A stretch of DNA of 64,000 bases from AC-32 sp963754265 (GTDB lineage Bacteria > Actinomycetota > Thermoleophilia > Gaiellales > Gaiellaceae). Numbering within the stretch: the stretch's first letter is position 1; every line of letters begins with the position of its first letter. Both the position numbers and the translations under genes were made by a program. A model generated the notes under the pieces. The model made no database searches and had not been told where the DNA came from. It saw only the letters and a program-made list of their open reading frames with translations. Of this stretch, positions 43,034 through 50,504 are shown piece by piece. The stretch is taken from contig CAVWFB010000002.1 of the NCBI GenBank assembly GCA_963754265.1, positions 62,001 through 126,000 of the forward strand, given 5' to 3'.

Positions 43034-43520
43034 CCGATGCGGCCTTGATCGCCTTGACGATGTTCCAGTAGCCGGTGCAGCGGCAGATGTTGCCCTGGAT
43101 CGCCCTCGTGATCTCCTCGTCCGAAGGGGTCGGGCTCTGCCGGAGCAGCGCGGTCGCGCTCATCAGCATCCCGGGCGTGCAGTAGCCGCACTGCAGCGCG
43201 TGGTGGTCGCTGAAGGCCTGCTGGAGCCCGTTCAGCTGCTCCTCCTCGGCCAGCCCCTCGACGGTCTCGATCGAGGCGCCGTCGGCCTGGACCGCCAGGA
43301 GCATGCAGCTCTTGACGAGCGTCCCGTCGAAGATGACGCTGCAGGCGCCGCAGTTGCCGGTGTCGCAGCCGACGTGGGTCCCCGTCAGGTCGAGGTCGTC
43401 GCGGATCAGGTGCACGAGCAGGCGGCGTGACTCGACCTCGCGCTCGTAGGTCGTGCCGTTGACCTCGACCGAGATCGTCCTCGACGTCTCGACGGCCCTG
43501 TGTGCGCCGTTGCCTTCCAC
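43014..43520 (-). CDS. [2Fe-2S] small subunit of the molybdenum hydroxylase
   Basis: A 168-residue electron-transfer subunit. The plant-type ferredoxin domain has THVGCDTGNCGACSVIFDG plus a later Cys (VKSCMLLA), and the C-terminal helical domain has the second cluster motif LQCGYCTPGMLM and GNICRCTGYWNIV. Both clusters are complete. The N-terminus (VEGNGAHRAVETSRTISVEV) is about 15 residues longer than usual. GTG 43520 shares one base with the medium-subunit stop (TAGTG). Confidence 0.93.
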   Translation of the reverse strand: MEGNGAHRAVETSRTISVEVNGTTYEREVESRRLLVHLIRDDLDLTGTHVGCDTGNCGACSVIFDGTLVKSCMLLAVQADGASIETVEGLAEEEQLNGLQQAFSDHHALQCGYCTPGMLMSATALLRQSPTPSDEEITRAIQGNICRCTGYWNIVKAIKAASGQEVSE

Positions 43521-44329
43521 TATTCCCTGGCTCTCTTCGACGCTTGCTCGACGGCCCTCGCCGCGACCACCTCGGCCAGGTGGCGACGGTAGCCAGCCGA
43601 GGCATGGACGTCTCCGGGCGGATCGATCCCCGCGCTCCGCACCGCCTCGCGCACCGCCTCTGGCTCGGCGGAAGCCGGCCGGACGAGCTCCGGCACCGCC
43701 CCGACGCAGCCGAGCGCAACGCGGATCTCGCCGTTGGCCGAGGCGGCCGCGTTGACGATGCAGGTCCCGTCGACGCCGATCGGAATCGAGGCAAACCCGT
43801 CGCTGCGGCCGGGCGGAATCGTGATCTTCGTCAGCAGCTCGCCGGGGCCGACCGCCGTCATGTAGACGCCCAGGAAGAACGCTTCCGCCGGGACCGTCCG
43901 CTCCCCGTTCGGGCCCACGACCGTCATCTGAGCGCCGATCGCGACCATCAGCGGCGGCAGGTGGTTCGTCGGGTCGCTGGAGCAGATGTTGCCGCCGATC
44001 GTTCCACGGTTGCGCACCTGCACGTCGGCGATCTGCGCGCAGACCTCGCCGAGGATCGGCCTGGCCCGGGCCTCCGACGACGCGATCAGCTCGGTGTAGG
44101 TCGTCATCGGGCCGACCTCGAGCGTCCCGTCGGAACCGAGCTCGATTCCCTTCAGCTGCGGGATTCCGTTGAGGTCGACCAGGGCGTCCGGCGCGGCCGC
44201 GCGGGCCTTCATGACGTTGATCAGGGTCTGTCCACCGGCGAGGGCACGGGCGCCGAGGTTTTCTCCGAGGACGCCGAGAGCCTGCTCGAGCGTCGCCGGC
44301 CGCGCGTACCCCACCTCGCTCAGCAGCAT
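43520..44329 (-). CDS. FAD-binding medium subunit of the molybdenum hydroxylase
   Basis: A 269-residue flavoprotein subunit. ALAGGQTLINVMKARAAAPD (about 35-54) and NRGTIGGNICSSDPTNHLPP (about 108-127) are the two FAD-binding signatures of CoxM-type proteins, and the C-terminal CO_deh_flav_C domain covers about 175-265. ATG 44329 was chosen because MLLSEVGYARPATLEQAL is the standard N-terminus; the frame is open further upstream across a strong hairpin. First gene of the unit M-S-L-G-LLM-M20-FAH. Confidence 0.9.
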   Translation of the reverse strand: MLLSEVGYARPATLEQALGVLGENLGARALAGGQTLINVMKARAAAPDALVDLNGIPQLKGIELGSDGTLEVGPMTTYTELIASSEARARPILGEVCAQIADVQVRNRGTIGGNICSSDPTNHLPPLMVAIGAQMTVVGPNGERTVPAEAFFLGVYMTAVGPGELLTKITIPPGRSDGFASIPIGVDGTCIVNAAASANGEIRVALGCVGAVPELVRPASAEPEAVREAVRSAGIDPPGDVHASAGYRRHLAEVVAARAVEQASKRARE

Positions 44330-44396
44330 GGTGGCAATCGTATGTCGGAGCGCTCGGCGGCTGCAAACGCGTGCCGATCCGGACCAGCACCATTCG

Positions 44397-44422
44397 TGCC
44401 TCGGCCGGGCCCGGCCGAGGCA
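44397..44422 (-). terminator. 26-base perfect palindrome after the sigma factor gene
   Basis: TGCCTCGGCCGGG (44397-44409) is followed directly by its exact reverse complement. As RNA it can form an 11-pair stem with a four-base loop, seven bases past the sigma stop. No T-run follows on either strand, so it may be a factor-assisted or actinobacterial GC-only terminator. Confidence 0.6.
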
Positions 44423-44429
44423 GCGGGTG

Positions 44430-45470
44430 TTACGCCGCCTCGGCCAGCTCGCCTTCGAGCTTCTCGAGCGCCTCGCGCTCGAGCTGGCGAACACGCTCGC
44501 GCGTGATGCCGAGCTCCTTGCCGATCGCCTCGAGGGCAACCGGCTCGCCGCCGACGCCGAAGCGGAGCTCGATGATCCTGCGCTCGCGCTCGGGCAGCGA
44601 TGCGATCGCTCGCCGGACCTCGCTGCGCCGCAGCGAGTCCACTGCCTCCTCCTCGGGGCTGTCGGCCGCCGGATCGTGGAACAGGTCGGCGAGCTCGCCG
44701 TCCTCTTCCGAGCCGATCGGCCGGTTGAGCGAAACGTTGGCCTCGACGGCGTCGAGCGCCTCGTCCACGTGCAGGAGCGAGAGCTCCGTCGCCTCGGCCA
44801 GCTCCTCGCGGGTCGGCTTGCGACCGAGCTTCGTCTCCAGCCGATTCGACTCCCGAGCGAGCTTCACACGCCGCTCGTTGACATGAGTCGGGATGCGGAT
44901 CGTCGCCGACTGGTTCGAGATCGCCCGCTGACAGGACTGGCGAATCCACCAGGTGGCGTAGGTCGAGAACTTGTAGCCACGCCGCCAGTCGAACTTCTCG
45001 ACGGCACGGTTCAGTCCGATCACGCCCTCCTGGACGAGGTCCAGCAGCGGCAGATCCTTGCGCTGGTAGCGCTTGGCGATCGAGATCACCAGGCGCAGGT
45101 TCGAGTTGATCATGCGCTCCTTCGCGGCAGCGTCGCCGCGCTCGACGCGCTTGGCCAGGGCGACCTCCTCCGCGGCGGTGAGCAGCGGAAAGCGGCCGGC
45201 CCGGTGCATGAACAGCGAGAGCGCGTCGGTCGGGGCCGGGGCCTCGACCCGCGCGGGCTGCTGCTCGACCGGCTCCTCGGGTGCCGGGACGACGATCTCG
45301 ACCGCCCGAGCCTCGAGCTCGGCGCGGAGCTCTGCGAGCTCCTCCTCGTCGAGATCGTGCTCATGGGCGAACGCCTCGAGGGCGTTCTCCTCGATCGAGC
45401 CGTGCTCCTCGGCGTCCTCGAGGAACGCCGGTACAACAAGTTCAAGCGTGGTGCTCAGTTTCTTCCTCAC
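44430..45470 (-). CDS. RNA polymerase sigma-70 factor (primary/group 2 type)
   Basis: A 346-residue sigma factor with regions 1.2 to 4.2. Region 1.2 (ALSLFMHRAGRFPLLTAAEE), 2.1-2.2 (NSNLRLVISIAKRYQRKDLP, LLDLVQEGVIGLNRAVEKF), 2.4 (GYKFSTYATWWIRQ), 3.0 (IRIPTHVNERRVKL) and 4.2 (LGITRERVRQLEREALEKL) are nearly consensus. The first 75 residues are acidic but too short for a full region 1.1. The changes in region 3.1-3.2 and size suggest a group 2 or secondary primary-like factor; the principal sigma could also look like this in deep actinobacteria. GTG 45470. Confidence 0.92.
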   Translation of the reverse strand: MRKKLSTTLELVVPAFLEDAEEHGSIEENALEAFAHEHDLDEEELAELRAELEARAVEIVVPAPEEPVEQQPARVEAPAPTDALSLFMHRAGRFPLLTAAEEVALAKRVERGDAAAKERMINSNLRLVISIAKRYQRKDLPLLDLVQEGVIGLNRAVEKFDWRRGYKFSTYATWWIRQSCQRAISNQSATIRIPTHVNERRVKLARESNRLETKLGRKPTREELAEATELSLLHVDEALDAVEANVSLNRPIGSEEDGELADLFHDPAADSPEEEAVDSLRRSEVRRAIASLPERERRIIELRFGVGGEPVALEAIGKELGITRERVRQLEREALEKLEGELAEAA

Positions 45471-45487
45471 TTCCTTCTAGTAGGGAG

Positions 45488-45541
45488 GTGCCGGGTCGCA
45501 GAAGCCACCGCTTCCCGCCGGCACTATCTAGAACGACCCGG
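45488..45541 (-). promoter_or_regulatory. Sigma leader with two mutually exclusive stems
   Basis: Within the 5' leader, GTGCCGG (45488-45494) can pair with CCGGCAC (45518-45524), or the overlapping CCGGGTCG (45491-45498) can pair with CGACCCGG (45534-45541). The two helices share bases 45491-45494 and cannot coexist, a layout typical of attenuators or leader switches. It sits 18 bases before the GTG. Function is inference. Confidence 0.4.
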
Positions 45542-45619
45542 TGACCCATCGTATTCCGAAATCTCGCGGTGTTTGCGAACTTCCGTCGTTCAGCGCTCTT
45601 GTATTCGTTCGAGCCGGTC

Positions 45620-45760
45620 CCTAGGTTTCCGCGTGCACCGAGCACGGGACGCGAGTAGGTTGAAGCCGTCACCGAGGGTCGTACGCGGAGGTCGCAAGAC
45701 CGAGGCGGAAAGTCAGCGGAGACGGTGGACGAAAGCGAGACCGGCTCGGTGAACCTTTTT
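45620..45760 (+). ncRNA. Candidate structured RNA, copy A
   Basis: The closing stem ACCGAGC (45637-45643) pairs with GCTCGGT (45744-45750), extended inward by CGG/CCG past a bulged A. Inside are a small hairpin ACC-GAG-GGT (45671-45679), a GNRA hairpin GGTC-GCAA-GACC (45690-45701), and a GGTGGACGAAAGCGAGACC segment; five T's (45756-45760) follow. It is homologous to copy B in the nhaA leader, with compensatory changes in two helices. The conserved part begins at CTAGGTTTCCGC, about 17 bases before the stem. No gene follows in this orientation; it runs into the 3' end of nhaA on the opposite strand. Confidence 0.65.
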
Positions 45761-47631
45761 AGGAAGCAAGTGCGCGCCGGTGGGCGGCGCGCACCGCTGC
45801 CGTGAGGGTGTCGATGTCGTAGGCGCCCTGGTGCCGGATGCCGTTGACGAAGAAGGTCGGGGTGCCCGAGACGCCGCTGAGGTCGGCGTCGTCGACGTCG
45901 GAGGCGATCCGCCCGGCGTGCTCGTGTCGCCGTAGCTCGTCGGTGAACCGGTCGACGTCGAGCCCGAGCTCCCGGGCGTACTCGACCAGGTTTTTCGGCT
46001 CGAGCGCGTCCTGGTGGTCGAAGAGAAGGTCGTGCATCTCCCAGAAGGCGCCCTGATCGTCTGCGGCCTCGGCGGCCTCGGCCGCAAGCTGTGCCCGCGG
46101 GTGCACGTCCGACAGCGGAAGGTGCCGGAAGACGAAGCGCAGGTCGTTCCCGAATTCGTTCAGAAGCTGGCGCAGAACCGGCTCTGCCCGACCGCAGAAC
46201 GGGCATTCGAAGTCGCCGTACTCGACGAGCGTGACGGGCGCGTCGTCGTCCCCTCGGATGTGGTCTCGCTCGGGGTCGACCGGGGCGGCAAGATCGACGA
46301 TCGATTCGGCCGTCCTGGCGAACTGGCGAGTCATGACCTCGGGCGGCAGGAGCGCGATCATCCGAAAAGCAAGCCACCCCAGCGCCGACGCGCAGACGGC
46401 CGCCGTGAGAACGGCGAGCTTCGCCTCCTCCAGCTCGCGGCCGTCGAAGGCCAGCGTGGAGATGAGGATGGAGACCGTGAAGCCGATCCCCGCCACCACG
46501 CCGGCCCCGACCAGACCGGGCCAGGTGACCGGCAACCGCAGCCCGGTGCGCGTGGCCAGCCAGGAGCTGCCGACGATCCCGACCGGCTTGCCGACGACGT
46601 AGGCAAAGAAGATCCCGAGCGCGACCGGCGAGGTGAGCGCGTCCCCGATCAGCCCGCGATCGATCACGATCCCGATGTTGGCTAGCGCGAACACCGGCAC
46701 GATCACGTAGCTCGTCCACGGGTGCAACAGGCGCTGGAGGCGCTCGTTGGGCGAGATGGCGAGATCCACGCCGAGCCGCGCCTCACGCGCCAGCTCCGGG
46801 GTCGGCTGCTCGCGGAAAGGCCCGGAAGAGCTCAGTCGCCCGGTCGAGGTCGAGCCGCATCGCCGGGTAGGCGTAGGCCAGCAGGCCCATCGCCAGCCCC
46901 ACGATTACGGGATCGATCCCCGACTTGAACACGGCGACCCACATCGCGGAGCCGAAAACGACGTAGACCGCGGAGCGCTGCACGCCCGCCGCGCGGATCA
47001 TGAGGACGCCGCCGAGGATCGCGAGCGCCGCGAGGAGGGCGCTCAGCTTGACGTTCCCGGTGTAGACGACGGCGATGACCACCAGGGCTACCACGTCGTC
47101 GACCACGGCGATCGAGAGCAGGAACAAGCGGAGCCTCTGAGTCGACGCCGGCGCCACGAGCGCGAGCACGCCCAGGGCGAAGGCCGTGTCGGTCGACATG
47201 GCGGCACCCCAGCCGTGAGAGCTGGAGTGCCCCGCGTTGAAGGCCAGGTAGATCGCGACCGGCACGGCCATACCGCCGAGCGCGGCGACCACCGGCAACG
47301 CGATCCGCCGCCGCTCGCGCAGCTCGCCGAGGTCGAACTCCCGCCGAGCCTCCAGCCCGACGACGAAGAAGAAGAGCGCCATCAGACCCTCGTTCACCCA
47401 CTGGCGGAGGTCGAGCGAGATGCCTTCTCCGCCCAGCTGGACCGAGAGGTTCGTCGTCCAGACCGACTCGTATGAGCCGTGGTCGACGTTGGCCCAGACG
47501 AGCGCCGCGAGCGTCGCGGCGAAGAGGATCAGCGCGCCGCCGGTCTCGGTGCGCAGGTACTCGCGCACCGGTGCCGCCAGGTGTCGTGCCCAGGCCGTCC
47601 TGCCTGCGAGTGGGGCGGCTGCCTCTACCAC
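45759..47631 (-). pseudogene. nhaA: NhaA Na+/H+ antiporter fused to a DsbA-like thioredoxin domain, one frameshift
   Basis: From GTG 47631 the frame encodes NhaA helices 1 to about 8: WVNEGLMALFFFVVGLE, AMSTDTAFALGVLALV and the ion-site pair in IAVVDDVVALVVIA, then leaves the family at FRAFP and stops at 46783. One frame over, the sequence resumes (LAISPNERLQRLLHPWTSYV), completes NhaA, and continues into a thioredoxin-like domain with EYGDFECPFCGRAEP (CPFC redox motif) ending ALAS at 45759. The break lies near 46815 at an AAA run (plus strand); deleting one A restores 624 codons. NhaA-DsbA fusions are known in Actinobacteria, so a one-base sequencing error is quite possible. Confidence 0.85.
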
Positions 47632-47644
47632 TGCTGCATCGGAC

Positions 47645-47770
47645 CAAAAAAATTCGCCGAGCCGGTTTCGCTTTCGTCCACCTCACCGACTGACCTTCCG
47701 CTTCCGCGTACGGCCTTCCGGCTGGGCTTCGACCTACTCGCGCTCCGTGCTCGGCGCAAGCGGCAACCTA
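47645..47770 (-). ncRNA. Candidate structured RNA in the nhaA leader, copy B
   Basis: On the minus strand the closing stem is GCCGAGC (47755-47749) with GCTCGGC (47662-47656), followed by GAA and seven T's (47652-47646), 14 bases before the nhaA GTG. The internal hairpin reads GCC-GGAA-GGC (47722-47713). Relative to copy A, one outer pair changes A-U to G-C and one inner pair does the same, keeping pairing; copy B lacks the GNRA hairpin. Loops such as GCGAGTAGGT and GGTGGACGAAAGCGA are nearly identical. The T-run after the stem means stem formation could terminate transcription before nhaA, so a riboswitch-like or attenuator role is plausible. Confidence 0.65.
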
Positions 47771-47844
47771 GCGGGAGCGACAGGGTCGGACAAGACCCCG
47801 CCGAAACGCGTTCGCGCTCTTTGCGGCCTTTTTCTTTTGGGCGT

Positions 47845-48333
47845 CTACGCGCCGCAGCCTTGGTCCTCGGGCCCGTCGAGCGGCAGCTGGCAGAGCAGCG
47901 AGCCGAGCGTCTCCAGCTCCTCTTCCGAGAAGCGCCCGGCGAAGTGGCTCCGGATGCCTTCGACGTGCGTCGAAGAAGCCTGGCGCAGCTTCTCGTAGCC
48001 CTCGTCCGTGAGCAGCGCGTAGGTGACGCGCGCGTCGCTCGAGCACGAAGCCCGCTCGACGTAGCCGCAGCGCTCGAGCCCTTCGAGCAAGCGCGTGATC
48101 CCCGACGGCGTCAGGAGCACGCTCTTCGCCAGATCGACGCGGCGCATCATCCGCTCCGGCTCCTGGGCGAGGCGCAGCAGTACCTCGTAGTCGTTCAGCG
48201 TGAGTTCGTGAGCCGACATGAGCTCGCCGTTGAAACGGCGCATCGCGGACGCGTGCGCGCGCAAGAGCGCGACCCAGGCGCGCTCTTCCGGCGTGGTTGG
48301 GCCGATTTTGGGTGTTTTTGCTTGTGTGCTCAT
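47845..48333 (-). CDS. MarR-family transcriptional regulator
   Basis: A 162-residue winged-helix regulator. The DNA-binding core is LTLNDYEVLLRLAQEPERMM, VDLAKSVLLTPSGITRLLEG (recognition helix, about 68-87) and the wing CSSDARVTYALLTDEG; flanking helices form the dimer interface. ATG 48333 (MSTQAKTPK) is preferred over a start 15 bases upstream that would overlap promoter sequence. Divergent from yceI with 72 bases between, so it probably represses yceI and itself in response to a small ligand or redox signal (two Cys in the wing region, RCGYVERASCSSD). Confidence 0.88.
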   Translation of the reverse strand: MSTQAKTPKIGPTTPEERAWVALLRAHASAMRRFNGELMSAHELTLNDYEVLLRLAQEPERMMRRVDLAKSVLLTPSGITRLLEGLERCGYVERASCSSDARVTYALLTDEGYEKLRQASSTHVEGIRSHFAGRFSEEELETLGSLLCQLPLDGPEDQGCGA

Positions 48334-48405
48334 TATTTGACAGCGCAACCTTATTTGCTACGATTGTTGACGGCTCAAGTATACCCGAAGGAAAGGAAGA
48401 CAGAA
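48334..48405. promoter_or_regulatory. MarR/yceI divergent promoter region
   Basis: On the plus strand TTGACA (48337-48342) and TACGAT (48359-48364) with a 16-base spacer form a plausible promoter for yceI. TTATTTG occurs twice, at 48333-48339 and 48351-48357, overlapping the -35 and spacer; these direct repeats are candidate MarR sites. AAGGAAAGGAAG before ATG 48406 is the ribosome site. This AT-richer patch stands out in the GC-rich window. Confidence 0.5.
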
Positions 48406-48915
48406 ATGGCAGCTACCGAAACCACAACGATCATCCCCGCCGGGACCTGGGCGATCGACCCCGTTCACACGAGCGTCGGCTTCCAGGTCACCGACACGAC
48501 CGAGGGCTTCAGCACCGCCAGCGGCCGCTTTACCGACGTCGAGGGCCACTTCGATGGCGGTGAGACGCCGGTGATTGCAGGCACGATCCGTGTCGCCGGA
48601 CTCCGCACCGACAACGCGCAGCGCGACGCGCACCTTCTCTCCCCCGACTTCCTCGAGGCGGAGAAGTACCCCGAGATCCATTTCGCCTCGAAGTCCGTCG
48701 AGCCGCTCGATGCCGAGCGCTTCGTCGTCCGTGGCGACCTGATCGTCAAGGACGCGCCTGTCGAAGTCGAGCTCGAGGGCAAGATCCGCGGCGTCGGCCT
48801 CCGTATCGAGACCGGCAACGAGCAGCTCGTCGTCGATGCACGCGGCTCATTCGTGTGGGGCCCGTTCACTGTCGAGGTCACCGCGGCCGTCACGGCCGTG
48901 AAGGAAGAGGCGTAA
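48406..48915 (+). CDS. yceI: YceI-family lipocalin-like protein
   Basis: A 169-residue YceI-domain protein that binds polyisoprenoids or amphiphiles in a beta-barrel. GTWAIDPVHTSVGFQVTDT at the start, GHFDGGETPVIAGTIRVAGL, DFLEAEKYPEIHFASKSVE and a C-terminal barrel strand match the family. There is no signal peptide, so this member is cytoplasmic, as is usual in Actinobacteria. It starts an apparent two-gene unit with the FMN reductase, five bases downstream, controlled by the divergent MarR gene. Confidence 0.92.
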   Translation: MAATETTTIIPAGTWAIDPVHTSVGFQVTDTTEGFSTASGRFTDVEGHFDGGETPVIAGTIRVAGLRTDNAQRDAHLLSPDFLEAEKYPEIHFASKSVEPLDAERFVVRGDLIVKDAPVEVELEGKIRGVGLRIETGNEQLVVDARGSFVWGPFTVEVTAAVTAVKEEA

Positions 48916-48920
48916 CCGAC

Positions 48921-49754
48921 ATGCGTCTCCTGGGACTCGCCGGCAGCCTCCGAGCAGGCTCCTACAACCGTGGCCTCCTGCGCGCCGCCGCCGAGCTGGC
49001 GCCCGCGGACACGGTCTTCGAGGAGCACGACCTGAGAGGCCTGCCGTTCTACGACGGCGACCTCGAGGCTGCCGGCGATCCCGTCTCCGTCATCGAGCTC
49101 AAGGACGCGATTCGTCGCGCAGATGCGCTCGTGATCGCCACTCCGGAGTACAACCGGGGCCTTCCCGGCGTGCTCAAGAACGCGATCGACTGGGCCTCCC
49201 GCCCGGCGCTCGCGTCTCCACTCGCAGGCAAGCCCGTGGCCATCATGGGCGCCACGACCGGCTTCGCCGGCACGGCGCGCGCCCAGCAGCAACTGCGGGA
49301 CGCGCTCGAGTTTCCGGGTGCGCTCGTGCTCCAGCAGCCCGAGGTGCTCGTCTCCGAGGCGTATCTCCGCTTCAACGAGAACGGCGACCTCGTGGACGAC
49401 GAGGTTCGGGAGCAGATCGCCGAGCTGCTGGTGGCGCTCACGCGCGCGCCTGCCCTGGCCCCGCGCCTAGGACGAGCTCCCGCGAAGACGGATCCGTGGA
49501 TCGAGGAATCCGTAAGCGAGGTCGACGATCAGGGTGAGGACGACGATCGTCGCAGCGACGACGAAGACGACGGCCACGATCAGCGGCAGGTCGTAGAAGG
49601 TCTGGCCGTTGATCGCCTGAACCACGGCGAGGCCGAGCCCGTGCAGGCCGAATACCGTCTCGACGTAGATCGCAGCAGTGAGCGCCGTGCCCATGTCCAT
49701 CGCCAGCATCGTGGTGATCGGCAGCAGCGCGACCTTGAGGACGTGCTTGCGTAG
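48921..49754 (+). CDS. NADPH-dependent FMN reductase, with suspicious C-terminal extension
   Basis: Flavodoxin-like reductase: LLGLAGSLRAGSYNRGLLRA (phosphate loop), GLPFYDGDLE and ATPEYNRGLPGVLKNAIDW are classical. The family length of about 185 residues is reached near 49466, but the frame stays open to 49754 through 285 bases antisense to dppB, giving a polar Asp/Arg-rich tail that looks like a coding shadow. A TAG at 49468 lies in the neighbouring frame, so one indel near 49441-49467 would restore a normal stop. The likely real end is about 49470. Electron donor for a quinone or flavin substrate under MarR control. Confidence 0.75.
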   Translation: MRLLGLAGSLRAGSYNRGLLRAAAELAPADTVFEEHDLRGLPFYDGDLEAAGDPVSVIELKDAIRRADALVIATPEYNRGLPGVLKNAIDWASRPALASPLAGKPVAIMGATTGFAGTARAQQQLRDALEFPGALVLQQPEVLVSEAYLRFNENGDLVDDEVREQIAELLVALTRAPALAPRLGRAPAKTDPWIEESVSEVDDQGEDDDRRSDDEDDGHDQRQVVEGLAVDRLNHGEAEPVQAEYRLDVDRSSERRAHVHRQHRGDRQQRDLEDVLA

Positions 49755-50504
49755 AACGCGGAGCTCCGAGGCGCCCTTGGCCCGTGCCGTCTGCACGTAG
49801 GGCTCGCTCATGGTCTCCAGCAGGCGAGCCCGGATCATCCGTACGTAGAGCGGCAGGAAGAAGAAGGCGAACGTGAACCAGGGCAGGAGCAGGTGGGTGC
49901 TCCAGTCCGAGAAGCCCCCGCACGTGGGCGGCGCCCCCCGGATGATCGGAAAGCCGTGCGAGGTCGGAACCCAGTCGGTGGCCGTGCCGCGTATCGGGCA
50001 GTAGACCCCGTGCGGGAGGATCCCGAGGTCGCCGGCGAAAACCCCGCGGAGGATCGCCCCGACCACGAACGGGTGCAGCGCGATGCCGAAGATCGAGACC
50101 AGCAGGATCATCCGGTCGATCCAGGTGTGCGCGTAGCGGGCCGAGAGGAGCGCGAGCGGGAAGGCGAGGAGGATCAAGACGAGCGCGCCTCCAATCACTA
50201 GCGAGATCGTCACCGGCGCGACCTCCTTCAACGTCTTGCTGATCGGCGTTCCGGAGAAGCTGTCGCCGAAGTCCCCGTGTCGCACGATTCCCCAGACGAA
50301 GTCCGCGTACTGCGAGATCACCGGCTTGTCGATCCCGAGCTTCTGGTCGATGGCATCGATCTGCTGCTGGCTCGCGCCCGGCCCGGCGAAGTACTGCCCG
50401 GGGTTGGCCGGGATCTTGAAGTAGATGACGAAGGTGATCAGCGTCAGGCCGAACAGGAGCAGGACTCCCGAAAGCAGGCGGCGGAGAACGAACGCCACGG
50501 TCAC
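49467..50504 (-). CDS. dppB: Peptide/nickel-type ABC permease, DppB-like
   Basis: A 345-residue permease with six helices. FVLRRLLSGVLLLFGLTLITFVIYF is helix 1; the periplasmic loop contains GDFGDSFSGTPISKTLKEVAP, and the cytoplasmic EAA-type loop reads YVQTARAKGASELRVLRKHV with a conserved Gly. The insertion GVYCPIRGTATDW between helices 3 and 4 (about 180-215) is longer than in most DppB. GTG 50504 overlaps dppC as GTGA. No binding protein or ATPase gene lies nearby, so partners must be encoded elsewhere. Confidence 0.87.
   Translation of the reverse strand: MTVAFVLRRLLSGVLLLFGLTLITFVIYFKIPANPGQYFAGPGASQQQIDAIDQKLGIDKPVISQYADFVWGIVRHGDFGDSFSGTPISKTLKEVAPVTISLVIGGALVLILLAFPLALLSARYAHTWIDRMILLVSIFGIALHPFVVGAILRGVFAGDLGILPHGVYCPIRGTATDWVPTSHGFPIIRGAPPTCGGFSDWSTHLLLPWFTFAFFFLPLYVRMIRARLLETMSEPYVQTARAKGASELRVLRKHVLKVALLPITTMLAMDMGTALTAAIYVETVFGLHGLGLAVVQAINGQTFYDLPLIVAVVFVVAATIVVLTLIVDLAYGFLDPRIRLRGSSS

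Noticed and set aside
40439..44329. Carbon monoxide dehydrogenase operon
   Set aside because: Subunit order, CoxG and cofactor motifs fit the family, but the active-site loop lacks the CSFR (or GAGR) sequence, so I call only a molybdenum hydroxylase.
45759..47631. Mobile cassette with nhaA bounded by inverted ends
   Set aside because: The inverted copies are RNA-like with internal structure and T-runs, there is no transposase and no visible target duplication; kept only as a secondary idea in the RNA finding.
48855..48920. Extended N-terminus for the FMN reductase
   Set aside because: In-frame starts inside yceI give non-conserved residues; ATG 48921 matches the family start.
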